From: Pirellulales bacterium
GTDB taxonomy: Bacteria; Planctomycetota; Planctomycetia; Pirellulales; PALSA-1355
NCBI GenBank assembly: GCA_022844125.1
Contig: JALHMI010000009.1
Location: forward strand, 62,001 to 126,000
Direction of reading: 5' to 3'
Length of the DNA stretch: 64,000 nucleotides
The position numbers and the translations under genes are program-made. Below are positions 33,684 to 42,236 of this stretch, in pieces. Every line of letters starts with the position of its first letter. Position 1 is the stretch's first letter. Below the pieces are notes generated by a model. The model had not been told where the DNA came from and searched no databases. It saw nothing but the letters and a program-made list of their open reading frames with translations.

Positions 33684-34742
33684 TCAACTTTTCGGCCGTC
33701 CCGGCGTATACAAGCAGCAATCCACCGGACACACGTCGTGGCTCGGCCCAAATTCGCCGATGGCCAGACGCGGCCCCCCTGCAATCCGTTCCTCGACCAG
33801 CTCGCGAATCATCGTCACGAACTTCGGGTGGCTGCCAACTGTGCCGGCCCGCACCAGGTTCAAACCCAACTCGGCGGCCAGATCCTTCGCTTCGGTATCC
33901 AGGTCGAACAAGACTTCCATGTGATCGCTCAAGAATCCGCTCGGCACGATGACCACGTCTTGCAGGTCACCGGCCGCCTTCAGCTCGCGCAGCACGTCGA
34001 GCACATCCGGCTCGAGCCACGGTTGCTGCGGGGGCCCGCTGCGGCTTTGATAGGCCACGCGCCAGTTGCGAATGGATAGCGCATTTGAAACCAGCCGCGC
34101 CGTCTCCGCCACCTGCTGGGCGTAGTTGCAGTTATCGGCCATCGCATTAGGAATGCTGTGTGCCGTGTAGATCACCTGGGCCGCTTCGCGCCTTTCGGCC
34201 GGAATCCCGGCCAGCGCCCCAGCCACCCGTTCGGACTGCGCTTCGACAAACAGCGGATGGTTATAGAACATCCGCAGCTTTTCGATCCGCGGCGCGCTTG
34301 CGCCAACCTGTTCCTGGGCCGCCGCGATGTTTTCGCGATACTGCCGGCAGCCTGAGTAAGAACTGTACGCGCTGGTGAAGTAAGCCAGCGCGCGGCGCAC
34401 ACCGTCGCGCTGCATCTGCTCCAACGTGTCGGCGAGCAGCGGATGCCAGTTGCGGTTACCGAAGTAAATCGGCAGCGAGATGCCGTACTGCTTGAACTCG
34501 GCTTCGAGCGCGGCAATCAGTTCACGATTCTGATCGTTGAGCGGACTCTTGCCGCCAAAGTGCCGGTAGTGTTCGGCCACCTCGAACATCCGCTCACGCG
34601 GAACGTTCTTGCCGCGGAGCACGTTTTCGAGAAACGGAATCACGTCGTCCTGCGACTCGGGACCGCCGAACGACACGACCAGCAGTGCGTCGTACGACTC
34701 GCGGGAGTCGTCAGCCGGGGGAACGTCACGGGGCTGATTCAA
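33684..34742 (-). CDS. hemH: Ferrochelatase (coproporphyrin type)
   Basis: 352 aa from a TTG (GAGGG nine bases upstream); no ATG fits better. Family motifs are ALLVVSFGGPESQDDV, YSSYSGCRQYREN, YTAHSIPNAM (metal-binding His) and FLSDHMEVLFDLD (catalytic Glu). The Cys in SGCRQYR and the C-terminal cluster VCPVDCCLYTPG match the arrangement of [2Fe-2S]-bearing actinobacterial enzymes, which insert iron into coproporphyrin III. This suggests a coproporphyrin-dependent haem pathway. Haem is needed by the many cytochromes in this window. Confidence 0.93.
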   Translation of the reverse strand: MNQPRDVPPADDSRESYDALLVVSFGGPESQDDVIPFLENVLRGKNVPRERMFEVAEHYRHFGGKSPLNDQNRELIAALEAEFKQYGISLPIYFGNRNWHPLLADTLEQMQRDGVRRALAYFTSAYSSYSGCRQYRENIAAAQEQVGASAPRIEKLRMFYNHPLFVEAQSERVAGALAGIPAERREAAQVIYTAHSIPNAMADNCNYAQQVAETARLVSNALSIRNWRVAYQSRSGPPQQPWLEPDVLDVLRELKAAGDLQDVVIVPSGFLSDHMEVLFDLDTEAKDLAAELGLNLVRAGTVGSHPKFVTMIRELVEERIAGGPRLAIGEFGPSHDVCPVDCCLYTPGRPKS

Positions 34743-34834
34743 CGGACGGCCCTCGGCCAGCTGATGCCAGAGAAGTCAGACGGCTGGTTCACTGCCGGTC
34801 GCAGTTCATCCCGGCCGCTGAAGAAGTGATAAAG

Positions 34835-34909
34835 TGACCCCGACGGGATTTGAACCCGTGTTATCGGCGTGAAAGGCCGGTGTCCTAGACCAGGCTAGAC
34901 GACGGGGCC
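34835..34909 (-). tRNA. tRNA-Glu (anticodon TTC)
   Basis: 75 nt on the minus strand. Acceptor stem 5' GGCCCCG pairs with 3' CGGGGTC (one G-U), T-loop GGTTCGAATCC is canonical, and the anticodon loop is CTTTCAC with anticodon TTC. CCA is not encoded (the discriminator A is followed by CTT). The anticodon stem has a C-A mismatch at its top pair (27-43), which is unusual but tolerated. Confidence 0.95.
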
Positions 34910-35102
34910 GCAAGTCAGCTCGGCAGATCCGGCCGCCGGAGCATCCCGTGTATGATGGCCATTTAGGCCGCTACGTCAAGTGCTGTCTGGCCAGTCGTTT
35001 GCGAGCCGGACGGCGCGAGCGAAAGAGAAGTGAGTTTCAGCGAAAGACGTGTGGTGAAAGCGCGGCGCAGCCTCTCGCACGCGCTGCCCTGCGGCGGCGT
35101 GC

Positions 35103-35342
35103 TTAGCTACCAGCCTTCTCGTCGCGTTCGACATCGGACTCTTCGCCGCTGCCATGCTGATCGGCGGATAACTCGGCTTCCGCGCGATGAATCGCGTCGA
35201 ACACCTCGCGCCGGTGGACGGGCACCTCTTTCGGCGCTTCTACGCCCAGGCGCACTTTGTCGCCGCGGATCTCCACGACGACAATCTTGATGTCATTGTT
35301 AATGACAATGCTCTCGTTCTTCTTGCGAGATAGAACCAACAT
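35103..35342 (-). CDS. csrA: Carbon storage regulator CsrA
   Basis: 79 aa. MLVLSRKKNESIVINNDIKI with the following DKVRLGVEAPKEVPVHRREVFDAI is the full CsrA fold; Leu4 and Arg44 region residues for RNA binding are present. The tail (SADQHGSGEESDVERDEKAGS) is an acidic extension beyond the usual 60-65 aa. It binds GGA-containing leaders and blocks or stabilises translation of target mRNAs. AAGGA precedes the ATG. It lies alone between tRNA-Glu and the complex I operon. Confidence 0.95.
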   Translation of the reverse strand: MLVLSRKKNESIVINNDIKIVVVEIRGDKVRLGVEAPKEVPVHRREVFDAIHRAEAELSADQHGSGEESDVERDEKAGS

Positions 35343-35743
35343 GGGGCCATTCCTTCGATGATGTCGCGGGGCTTCCTTGTTCGTCTGTACCCCTCGAAGT
35401 CGCTCCGTGCATCGGGCGGTACCTCACCGCATGCCCTGGGGGGAGACTTCACGGTGCAGACGCGCGCACAGGCTCTTACTAACATTCACTCTACGTAGGC
35501 ACTGGTCAGAGTCAAGCTTGGGTGGTGTCAAAACGGCCCGCTTTTGCGGGGGATCGCCGGCTGCGGCTGCAGGCACGTCACCTAGATTGCCTATTTCGCC
35601 ACTCAGTGGCGGTTGGCGGTGCGCATCCTGCCGAATTCGTTTCCTGCTGTACATTTACCGCGACCCTGCAAGCCCAGAACCTACGCGCCCAGAATCTGGC
35701 CGTTCGTAGAGGGAGTAGTTTGCCACCGCAAGCGTCCCGTCGA

Positions 35744-35783
35744 CATCCACATCGGTGACGCCTCATCCACATCGGTGACGCCT
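35744..35783. repeat. 20-bp tandem duplication
   Basis: CATCCACATCGGTGACGCCT occurs twice without a gap (35744-35763 and 35764-35783). Intergenic and noncoding. Confidence 0.85.
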
Positions 35784-36011
35784 CGGGGGGCCCTTTCCCG
35801 TCGTTGAAAGGTGGCCGCAGTACCAGGCGAAAAGCGGAGATTGCGAATCCGCCAGCCGGATTACTCCAGAGAAACCTCTGGCAATCGCAAGCGACGAATA
35901 TAATCTCCGAGGAATTCGACCATCCATCCGACACGGTAGTGGCAGCGCGAATGGCAACTCCTGAGTCGCGCTACGCAGTGCGTGTGCGGCGCGGCGCGCG
36001 TGCAACCACGC

Positions 36012-36039
36012 TTGCGGGTCAACTGCCCCTGCCTATAAT
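36012..36039 (+). promoter_or_regulatory. Candidate promoter of the complex I operon
   Basis: TTGCGG (36012-36017) and a perfect TATAAT (36034-36039) with a 16-bp spacer, giving a start near 36046 and a leader of about 108 nt before nuoI. Confidence 0.5.
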
Positions 36040-36153
36040 GAATGAGGTGTAGGCTTGTTGAGTGCGGCCGCCGGGGCAGTGCCTGACTTGAATCGGCCGG
36101 CACCGCAGGTTTCGTCAAAACCAGATTCGTTTCAGCCTCCTGTGGGAGCTTCG

Positions 36154-36681
36154 ATGGGCCGTTGGTTCCGTAATATTTGGGACGCCGTGTTCACTGTCGC
36201 CTACGGCATGTGGATTACGTTGCGTTACTGGCTCATTACCTACAAACGCGACCGCAAAACCTTCACCGAGCACTTCGAATATCCTGAGTTGCCGGTGCCG
36301 GTGTCGGCTCGCTATCGCGGTTTCCATCGCTACGATCTGACGACCTGTATCGCTTGCGACCAATGTGCGAAGGCCTGCCCGGTCGATTGCATTTACATTG
36401 GCAAGGAACGCGTTACCACGGGCAAAGGCTTCAAAGTTACCGGCTTTACGATCGACTACTCGAAGTGCATGTTTTGTGCGCTCTGCGTCGAACCTTGCCC
36501 GGTGGATTGCATCTTTATGGGTGCGACGCATGACCTGAGCTGCTATAGCCGCGACGGATGTCTGGTGGATTTTGCCCGCCTGCCGGTGGATGTGGCCTGG
36601 GGCCGGGCCACGCTCAATCCCACGGCGGTGGCCGCGTCGAAAACGATTGTCGAACCCGTTCACGGCGGACCGAACCAGTAG
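36154..36681 (+). CDS. nuoI: NADH-quinone oxidoreductase subunit I
   Basis: 175 aa from the ATG at 36154 (GGGAG six bases upstream); a TTG at 36055 lacks support. Two [4Fe-4S] motifs, CIACDQCAKACPVDC and CMFCALCVEPCPVDC, form the N6a and N6b clusters that carry electrons to the quinone site. The N-terminal helix (WDAVFTVAYGMWITLRYW) anchors it to the membrane arm. In most bacteria nuoI sits between nuoH and nuoJ; here it opens the operon. Confidence 0.94.
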   Translation: MGRWFRNIWDAVFTVAYGMWITLRYWLITYKRDRKTFTEHFEYPELPVPVSARYRGFHRYDLTTCIACDQCAKACPVDCIYIGKERVTTGKGFKVTGFTIDYSKCMFCALCVEPCPVDCIFMGATHDLSCYSRDGCLVDFARLPVDVAWGRATLNPTAVAASKTIVEPVHGGPNQ

Positions 36682-36764
36682 TCGTCTGAAGCCCTCTCCA
36701 ACCGCTTCGGCACCGTTCAGCTTCCTGGCAAAAGCGTCTGACTCCGAACAAGCGAGTGATGTCC

Positions 36765-37262
36765 ATGGCCGACGAGTACCAGCCCGCGAAGTTGTTCACC
36801 GTCGAACAGGCAAACGCCGTGTTGCCATTGGTTCGCGCCATCACGCACGACCTGGTGCAGCTCTCGCGCGAGGTGATGGAGCGTCGCGAGCGGTTGGCCC
36901 TGCTTTCGGGTGGCCGCAAGCCGACGGCCAAGGATCCTTATTCGGAAGAGTTGCGCCAGATCGAAGAAGAGCTCGACAAGGACAGCGAACAGCTCGAAGC
37001 CTTTGTCGAAGAGCTCCGCGAGCTGGGCGTTGAGCCCAAGAGCGGCACCGAAGGGCTCGTCGACTTCCCCAGCCTGATGGACGGTCGGGTTGTCCTGCTC
37101 TGCTGGAGACTCGGCGAAACCGAGGTTACCCACTGGCACGAGTTGAACGCCGGTTTTGCCGGTCGCCAGTCACTCGTGGCGGGCAGCCTGGCCGACGGTA
37201 GCGATAACCACGACGGCGGCGAGCTTCACAACGGCAGTGGACCGCACGACGAATCGCTCTAA
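36765..37262 (+). CDS. DUF2203 family protein
   Basis: 165 aa; ATG at 36765 is chosen, with 36759 possible. KLFTVEQANAVLPLVRAITHDLV and the C-terminal DFPSLMDGRVVLLCWRLGETEVTHWHELNAGFAGR are DUF2203 hallmarks, with a helical coiled-coil region between them. The His/Glu motif (THWHEL) could bind a metal. The tail is Asp/His/Gly-rich and looks disordered. It lies between nuoI and nuoA in the same direction. Function unknown; placement hints at a complex I or iron-sulfur accessory role. Confidence 0.87.
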   Translation: MADEYQPAKLFTVEQANAVLPLVRAITHDLVQLSREVMERRERLALLSGGRKPTAKDPYSEELRQIEEELDKDSEQLEAFVEELRELGVEPKSGTEGLVDFPSLMDGRVVLLCWRLGETEVTHWHELNAGFAGRQSLVAGSLADGSDNHDGGELHNGSGPHDESL

Positions 37263-37545
37263 TTATCTCCATGCTGTTTAGCGCTGACGCGGCTTGCCAG
37301 CGGGGCCTCTGCTCTTTTAGAATGGCCCCGTCTAGCGGGACGGAGATGGTGCCGCCGCCGGAGCTTGCCGAACGCTCCGCAGGTCCCCTCTCCTCGCCGC
37401 GTTTCCAACGTGTGGCGTGTTTGCGCGGGTGATGTCTCCAGCGGAGATCGCCAGGAGCGCGAGCGCCGAAACAGGCCGCCGGCCTCTGCATGTTCGACAT
37501 GTTCGAGCGTGCCGCGGATCGGCACAGATCGAGAAAAGACGCACC

Positions 37546-38193
37546 ATGGCATCGCCGACAACCGTCGCGGCGTACATCGCGCTGTTTGCGACGCTGGGCT
37601 TTCTGTTCCTGTTTGTCACCCTGGTCGTCGGCCGCTTCCTGCGTCCGAAGGATCCCAACTTCGAAAAGCTCGAAGTGTACGAATGCGGCGAACCAACGAT
37701 CGGTTCCAGCTTCGTGCAGTTCGACTTGCGGTTCTACGTGGTCGCACTGTTGTTCATCATTTTCGACGTCGAAGTCGCGCTGTTCTTTCCCTGGGCCACG
37801 GTCTACGGCAAAGCCACGCACCTGATGGATCCCGAGTTCCAGAAGGTCACCGCCGCGGGCGAACTCACGCCCGGCGCCAGCGCGATCTTCACCGAGTTGG
37901 GCGTTCCCAGTCCGACGGTTCCGCCGCTGCGTGAAGAACTCGCCGCCTCGGCCGTGGGGCTCGACGTGCAGCAGCAGGGCGCGCTCGCGATCGAAGATCT
38001 CGCCCGGCGAATCGCCCTGTTTTCAATCATCGACATCGCCGTGTTTTTTGCCGTGCTCCTGATCGGCTTTGCTTACGTCTGGCGTCGCGGCGATCTCGAC
38101 TGGGTGCGCGCACTCAGTAAACAACGCGCGGCGGATACGCGCCCCCGCGGGCCGGCCCTGGTCAGCGAAGAGCAGCCCGTCGTCTCGGCCTGA
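37546..38193 (+). CDS. nuoA: NADH-quinone oxidoreductase subunit A with long insertion
   Basis: 215 aa against the usual 120-145. Helix 1 (AAYIALFATLGFLFLFVTLV), the quinone-site loop YECGEPTIGSS, and helix 2 (FYVVALLFIIFDVEVALFFPWA) are typical. A hydrophilic insertion of about 65 residues (ATHLMDPEFQKV to LAIEDLARR) separates helices 2 and 3. Helix 3 (IIDIAVFFAVLLIGFAYVW) then ends the core. The insert faces the periplasm by normal topology. Subunit of the quinone junction of complex I. Confidence 0.9.
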   Translation: MASPTTVAAYIALFATLGFLFLFVTLVVGRFLRPKDPNFEKLEVYECGEPTIGSSFVQFDLRFYVVALLFIIFDVEVALFFPWATVYGKATHLMDPEFQKVTAAGELTPGASAIFTELGVPSPTVPPLREELAASAVGLDVQQQGALAIEDLARRIALFSIIDIAVFFAVLLIGFAYVWRRGDLDWVRALSKQRAADTRPRGPALVSEEQPVVSA

Positions 38194-38258
38194 TCTGCGG
38201 CAGTGAGCGTAAGCCCGGCGTCACGATTCATACCCCTCTCGATTTTGCAGCATACTCC

Positions 38259-38789
38259 ATGAGCGGACAAACGTTTGTCGACCGGTTGAAGCAGAAGTTT
38301 GGCGACGGCATCGTCGGGGCAAACTTTACGGCCATCGACCCCTGGATTGAAGTCGCGCCCGCCGGGCTCGTCCCGCTCTGCGAGTATCTCCGCGACGAGC
38401 CGGATCTCGCCTTCAACTACTGCAACTGCATCACGGGCGTCGACTGGTTGGAAACCGACCCCAAGAAGGCCGCCAAGAACGACTGGCAGCCGCACATCGA
38501 GGTCGTCTATCACCTCTCGAGCCTGACGCACAAGACCTCGCTGGTGCTGAAGGTCATGGTCCCCCGCTGGCAGAACGACGAGGTCGGCAGCATTCCGGAA
38601 ATCCCCTCGGTGGCTAATGTCTGGCGTACGGCCGACTGGCATGAGCGCGAAGTGTTCGACCTGACCGGCGTGCGCTTCACAAACCACCCTGACCTGCGGC
38701 GGATCCTGTGCCCCGAGGACTGGGTCGGCCATCCGCTCCGCAAGGATTACGAGTTCCCGCTCGAGTACCACGGCATCCGCGGCCGGTAG
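38259..38789 (+). CDS. nuoC: NADH-quinone oxidoreductase subunit C
   Basis: 176 aa. The 30-kDa subunit pattern is clear: FNYCNCITGVDWLE, HIEVVYHLSSLTH and the signature ANVWRTADWHEREVFDLTGVRFTNHPDLRRILCPEDWVGHPLRKDY. It bridges subunit D and the hydrophilic arm. It follows nuoA by 65 bp, where nuoB is usually found but is absent. Confidence 0.94.
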   Translation: MSGQTFVDRLKQKFGDGIVGANFTAIDPWIEVAPAGLVPLCEYLRDEPDLAFNYCNCITGVDWLETDPKKAAKNDWQPHIEVVYHLSSLTHKTSLVLKVMVPRWQNDEVGSIPEIPSVANVWRTADWHEREVFDLTGVRFTNHPDLRRILCPEDWVGHPLRKDYEFPLEYHGIRGR

Positions 38790-38840
38790 GGCTGTTGTCT
38801 TCCTTCTTGTCACCGATCACTAACCACTAGCCTCGAAGCC

Positions 38841-40049
38841 ATGGCCACTCATCTGGACGACCCGCGGATTATCGAGTTCGACGTTCGCACCGACGAAATG
38901 TTGGTGAACATGGGACCGCAGCATCCCAGCACGCACGGCGTGTTGCGCCTGGTGCTCAGGACCGATGGCGAAGTCGTCTCCGAAGTCACGCCCCACATCG
39001 GTTATCTGCATCGCTGTGCGGAAAAGATCGGCGAAAACCTCACGCCGCGGCAGTGGATTCCCTATACCGACAGGATGGACTACCTCGCCGCGATGAACAT
39101 GAATCTCGGCTGGGCGCTCACCGTCGAGAAGCTGATGGGGCTGGAGCTTCCGGAAAAGGCCCGCCACCTGCGCGTGCTCATCGCCGAGCTCAACCGCATT
39201 GCCAGCCACCTGGTCGGCATGGGTGCTTACGGCCTCGATCTCGGCACGTTCAGCCCGTTTTTGTATGCCTTCCGCGAACGCGAAAAGATTCTCGACCTGT
39301 TCGAGGAGGTCTGCGGCGCGCGGCTCACCTACAGTTACATCACGGTCGGCGGCGCCACGGCCGATCTGCCGCCCGGCTGGCTGCACAAGCTCGAGGCCTT
39401 CCTCGACCAGCTCCTGCCGGTCATCACCGAGTATCACGCGCTGCTGACCACAAATGCGATCTTCGTTCGCCGCACGGCGAATATCGGCCTGCTCTCGCCC
39501 GAAAAGGCGATTTCCTACGGCTGCTCCGGCCCGGTCCTTCGCGGCTCGGGCATCGACTACGATCTGCGTCGCGACGGCGAATCTCGCTACACCGAGATGT
39601 ACGACGGCTATGCGTTCGAAGTGATCGTCGAAAAAGACGGCCACTATCCCAAGGATCACGACTATCCGGCCGTGCCGAGTTCCGCGGTCCTCGGCGATTG
39701 TTGGCACCGGTTCTACGTGCGGATGCTCGAAGTGATGCAGTCGATTGACCTCTGCCGCCAGGCGATGGATCGCTACAGCATGGCCACGGGTTCCTGGGGC
39801 GTCCCGGTGAAGCTCACCGAAAAACTGCCCAAGGGCGAAGCCTACATGGAAACCGAGGCTCCGCGCGGTCAGATGGGTTTCTACGTCGTCAGCACCGGCA
39901 GTGGAGCGATTCCCTGGCGCGTACGGGCTCGCAGCAGTTCGTTCTGCAATCTCTCGGTCACGCACGACCTGTGCCGCGGCTGTTTGATTGCCGACGTGCC
40001 GGCCATCGTCGGTTCGCTGGACATCGTGATGGGAGAAATCGACCGGTAA
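38841..40049 (+). CDS. nuoD: NADH-quinone oxidoreductase subunit D
   Basis: 402 aa. The 49-kDa subunit: MGPQHPSTHGVLRL at the quinone site (His near 35), HRCAEKIGE, IPYTDRMDYL, and the C-terminal PRGQMGFYVVSTGSGAIPWRVRARSSSF and LDIVMGEIDR. Ancestral relation to NiFe hydrogenase large subunit, without metal site. Standard length for the family. It forms the quinone-binding cavity with subunit B, which is not encoded nearby. Confidence 0.96.
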   Translation: MATHLDDPRIIEFDVRTDEMLVNMGPQHPSTHGVLRLVLRTDGEVVSEVTPHIGYLHRCAEKIGENLTPRQWIPYTDRMDYLAAMNMNLGWALTVEKLMGLELPEKARHLRVLIAELNRIASHLVGMGAYGLDLGTFSPFLYAFREREKILDLFEEVCGARLTYSYITVGGATADLPPGWLHKLEAFLDQLLPVITEYHALLTTNAIFVRRTANIGLLSPEKAISYGCSGPVLRGSGIDYDLRRDGESRYTEMYDGYAFEVIVEKDGHYPKDHDYPAVPSSAVLGDCWHRFYVRMLEVMQSIDLCRQAMDRYSMATGSWGVPVKLTEKLPKGEAYMETEAPRGQMGFYVVSTGSGAIPWRVRARSSSFCNLSVTHDLCRGCLIADVPAIVGSLDIVMGEIDR

Positions 40050-40375
40050 AGCTCTCCCAATGAGGAGCGGCTTGGACGGTAGCCTCCGGCATTTGCCGGG
40101 GGGTAATTCGATAGTCTGTGCGATCGGCACGCTCGGCCGGTTGTAGCGTCCGCACTCGCGAGCCGGAAGGAAAAACTTGAAGTTCGAGGGGCTTGTCGGT
40201 GCAGGGTAGTTTGTGCGATATTTCACGATCTTAAACCTGCGTCGAAACAGGCAGTTGCGGCACCCAGCCCGACTGCCGGCAAAGAAACAAACCGTTGGTT
40301 TACTGGGCTCGTTGGTTTACTGGGCTCGTTGGTTTACTGGGCTCGCGGCCTGGCACTCGTCTAGCAGGACTAAGT
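40050..40375. other. 326-bp gap between nuoD and nuoH
   Basis: No gene found. It contains a palindrome with arms CCGGCA and TGCCGG around TT (40086-40099) and three 17-bp direct repeats (40295-40345). This is by far the largest gap inside the nuo cluster after nuoA and may hold an internal promoter or processing site. Confidence 0.6.
40295..40345. repeat. Three tandem copies of a 17-bp unit before nuoH
   Basis: TTGGTTTACTGGGCTCG is repeated three times exactly (40295-40311, 40312-40328, 40329-40345). The 17-bp length is not a multiple of three, which argues against coding and against the upstream TTG start of nuoH at 40295. Confidence 0.9.
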
Positions 40376-41650
40376 GTGGCTGAATTCCTGAAACAGTACT
40401 TGTCGCCCGAGTGGTTGGCTTACGCCATCGTGGCGTTCATCCACGCCTTCATCCTGATCAACATCGTTGCCGTCGGGGCCTTGGTGTTCATCTGGCTGGA
40501 GCGGAAGGTTTCCGGCCGCATTCAGGATCGCCTCGGTCCGACGCGCGTCGGCGGCAAATTTGGCTGGCTGCAAACGCTGGCCGATGGCCTGAAGCTGGTC
40601 ACCAAGGAAGATCTGTGCCCTAAAGGCGCCGACCAGCTCCTGTTTTTGGCCGCGCCCTACGTGTCCTTCTGCGCCTCGTTTGCGGCCTACATGGCGCTGC
40701 CGTTCGCCGATGGTTGGGTTGGTATCCGCCTGAACGTCGCGGTGTTCTTCATCATCGCGGTGATCGGCTTGGAAGTCTTCGGCGTGATCCTGGCCGGCTA
40801 TGCTTCGGCATCCAAGTGGTCGCTCTTTGGCGCCATGCGTGAAGCCGCCCAGGTGGTGAGCTACGAAGTGCCGCTCGGCATGTGCGTCGTCGTGCCGGTG
40901 CTGCTGGCCGGTTCGATGGACCTGATCACGATCGCCCAGATGCAGACGGCCGGGGCCGCGCAGATGGGCTGGTTCACCCACTGGTACGTCTTCAACGACC
41001 CGTTCACCTTCATCACGTTCTGGGTCTACTTCACCTGCGCCACGGCCAGCGTGAACCGCGCCCCGTTCGACCTGGCCGAGGCCGAAAGCGAACTCGTGGC
41101 CGGTTTCCACACGGAATACTCCGGCCTGCGCTGGAGCATCTTCTTCATGGCCGAGTACGGCTCGATGTTCGCCGTCAGCGGACTCGCCGCGCTGTTGTTC
41201 TTCGGCGGCTGGAACGGCCCGCTCCCAATCACGCATTGGCTGGGCCTGGCCGACGCGTCGAATCCCGTGCTGCACTACGCCGGCAACCTGCTGGGCGCGC
41301 TCAACTTTGTTGGCAAGTGCGTGTTCGGGGTCACCTTCATGATGTGGGTTCGCTGGACGTTGCCTCGCCTGCGGATCGACCAGGTGATGACGACCTGCCT
41401 CAAGTACTGCACGCCGCTGGCCGCCGCGATGTTTGCCGGCGCCGTGATCTGGCGATTCCTGCTGCCTGGCGGCCTGATCCTGCCCAGCGATCAGGGCCTC
41501 GTGCGCGAAGCCCACACCGAAATCCAGGCGGCGGCTCCGGCTGATCCCGCTGCCCCCGCGGCTGCTGATGCGTCCGAACCGGTCGGCGACCGCGTCGCTC
41601 ACGTTACTCCTCAGAACGAACTCGTAGGTGCGGGCCGTGGAACCCATTAA
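40376..41650 (+). CDS. nuoH: NADH-quinone oxidoreductase subunit H
   Basis: 424 aa from the GTG at 40376 (AGGA six bases upstream). Eight or so membrane segments; conserved WLERKVSGRIQDRLGPTRVGG and KLVTKEDLCPKGAD loop, and FDLAEAESELVAGFHTEYSG, the quinone-channel motifs. The last 45 residues (EIQAAAPADPAAPAAADASE onward) are an Ala/Pro-rich extension not usual in NuoH. It overlaps the nuoJ start by 14 bp. Confidence 0.94.
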   Translation: MAEFLKQYLSPEWLAYAIVAFIHAFILINIVAVGALVFIWLERKVSGRIQDRLGPTRVGGKFGWLQTLADGLKLVTKEDLCPKGADQLLFLAAPYVSFCASFAAYMALPFADGWVGIRLNVAVFFIIAVIGLEVFGVILAGYASASKWSLFGAMREAAQVVSYEVPLGMCVVVPVLLAGSMDLITIAQMQTAGAAQMGWFTHWYVFNDPFTFITFWVYFTCATASVNRAPFDLAEAESELVAGFHTEYSGLRWSIFFMAEYGSMFAVSGLAALLFFGGWNGPLPITHWLGLADASNPVLHYAGNLLGALNFVGKCVFGVTFMMWVRWTLPRLRIDQVMTTCLKYCTPLAAAMFAGAVIWRFLLPGGLILPSDQGLVREAHTEIQAAAPADPAAPAAADASEPVGDRVAHVTPQNELVGAGRGTH

Positions 41651-42236
41651 CTGGCATTCCGTTTTCTTCCTGGTGTTCGCGCTCTTGGCGTGCGGCTTTG
41701 CCGTGGCCGTGCTGCTCACCAGCAACATCGTGCGGATGGCCTTTTATCTGGTGCTTTCGCTCGCGGCCACCAGTGGTTTGTTCTTTCTGGCCGGAGCTGA
41801 CTTCGTCGGCGCCATGCAGGTCATGATCTATGTCGGCGGAACGCTGGTCCTGTTGATCTTCGGCGTCATGCTTACGGCCCAGGGACCCTTCATCTCGATG
41901 AAGACCTCGGCCGGCGAATGGACGCTTGGCATCATGGTCGGCGGGTTGCTGCTCGCGGTCCTGTTGCAAGCCGCCACCAGCATCGACGCCTGGCAGCCAC
42001 AGGCCGTCATCGAAGGCGACGCGCGACCCACCGCCACCCGGCTCGGCATGGGCCTGCTTGGCGCTCGCGTCGACAAACTCGACGAAGTCGATCCCGTGCA
42101 GCGCGGCGGCATGTCGGGCTATCTGCTCCCATTTGAAATCGTCTCGGTGCATTTGCTGGTCGTGCTGGTCGGTTCGGCGTATCTCGCCCGCCCGAAGAAG
42201 CGCGCGCAGAACAGCTCGTGGGAGGGCCTGAAATGA
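41637..42236 (+). CDS. nuoJ: NADH-quinone oxidoreductase subunit J
   Basis: 199 aa from the GTG at 41637 (MEPINWHSVFF); a GTG at 41628 is an alternative. Five membrane segments, with VGAMQVMIYVGGTLVLLIFGVML as the conserved NuoJ core. A hydrophilic loop of about 45 residues (AATSIDAWQPQAVI to GGMSGY) precedes the last helix and is longer than usual. Stop overlaps nuoK start (ATGA). Confidence 0.92.
   Translation: MEPINWHSVFFLVFALLACGFAVAVLLTSNIVRMAFYLVLSLAATSGLFFLAGADFVGAMQVMIYVGGTLVLLIFGVMLTAQGPFISMKTSAGEWTLGIMVGGLLLAVLLQAATSIDAWQPQAVIEGDARPTATRLGMGLLGARVDKLDEVDPVQRGGMSGYLLPFEIVSVHLLVVLVGSAYLARPKKRAQNSSWEGLK

Larger units (their letters stand above)
35343..36153. other. 811-bp intergenic region between csrA and nuoI
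   Basis: No convincing gene. It contains the csrA promoter region, a perfect 20-bp tandem duplication (35744-35783), an AT-richer segment near 35880-35960, and the candidate nuo promoter (36012-36039). Open frames here (for example minus 35578-35934) have no recognisable protein features. Confidence 0.6.

Noticed and set aside
35578-35934. 118-codon minus frame between csrA and nuoI
   Set aside because: Covers the tandem repeat and lacks any conserved pattern; treated as noncoding.
38820-40226. 468-codon antisense frame opposite nuoD
   Set aside because: Mirror of nuoD; no recognisable domains.
40295-40375. Upstream TTG start for nuoH through the 17-bp repeats
   Set aside because: The repeat unit is not a multiple of three and a GTG with a good Shine-Dalgarno lies at 40376.
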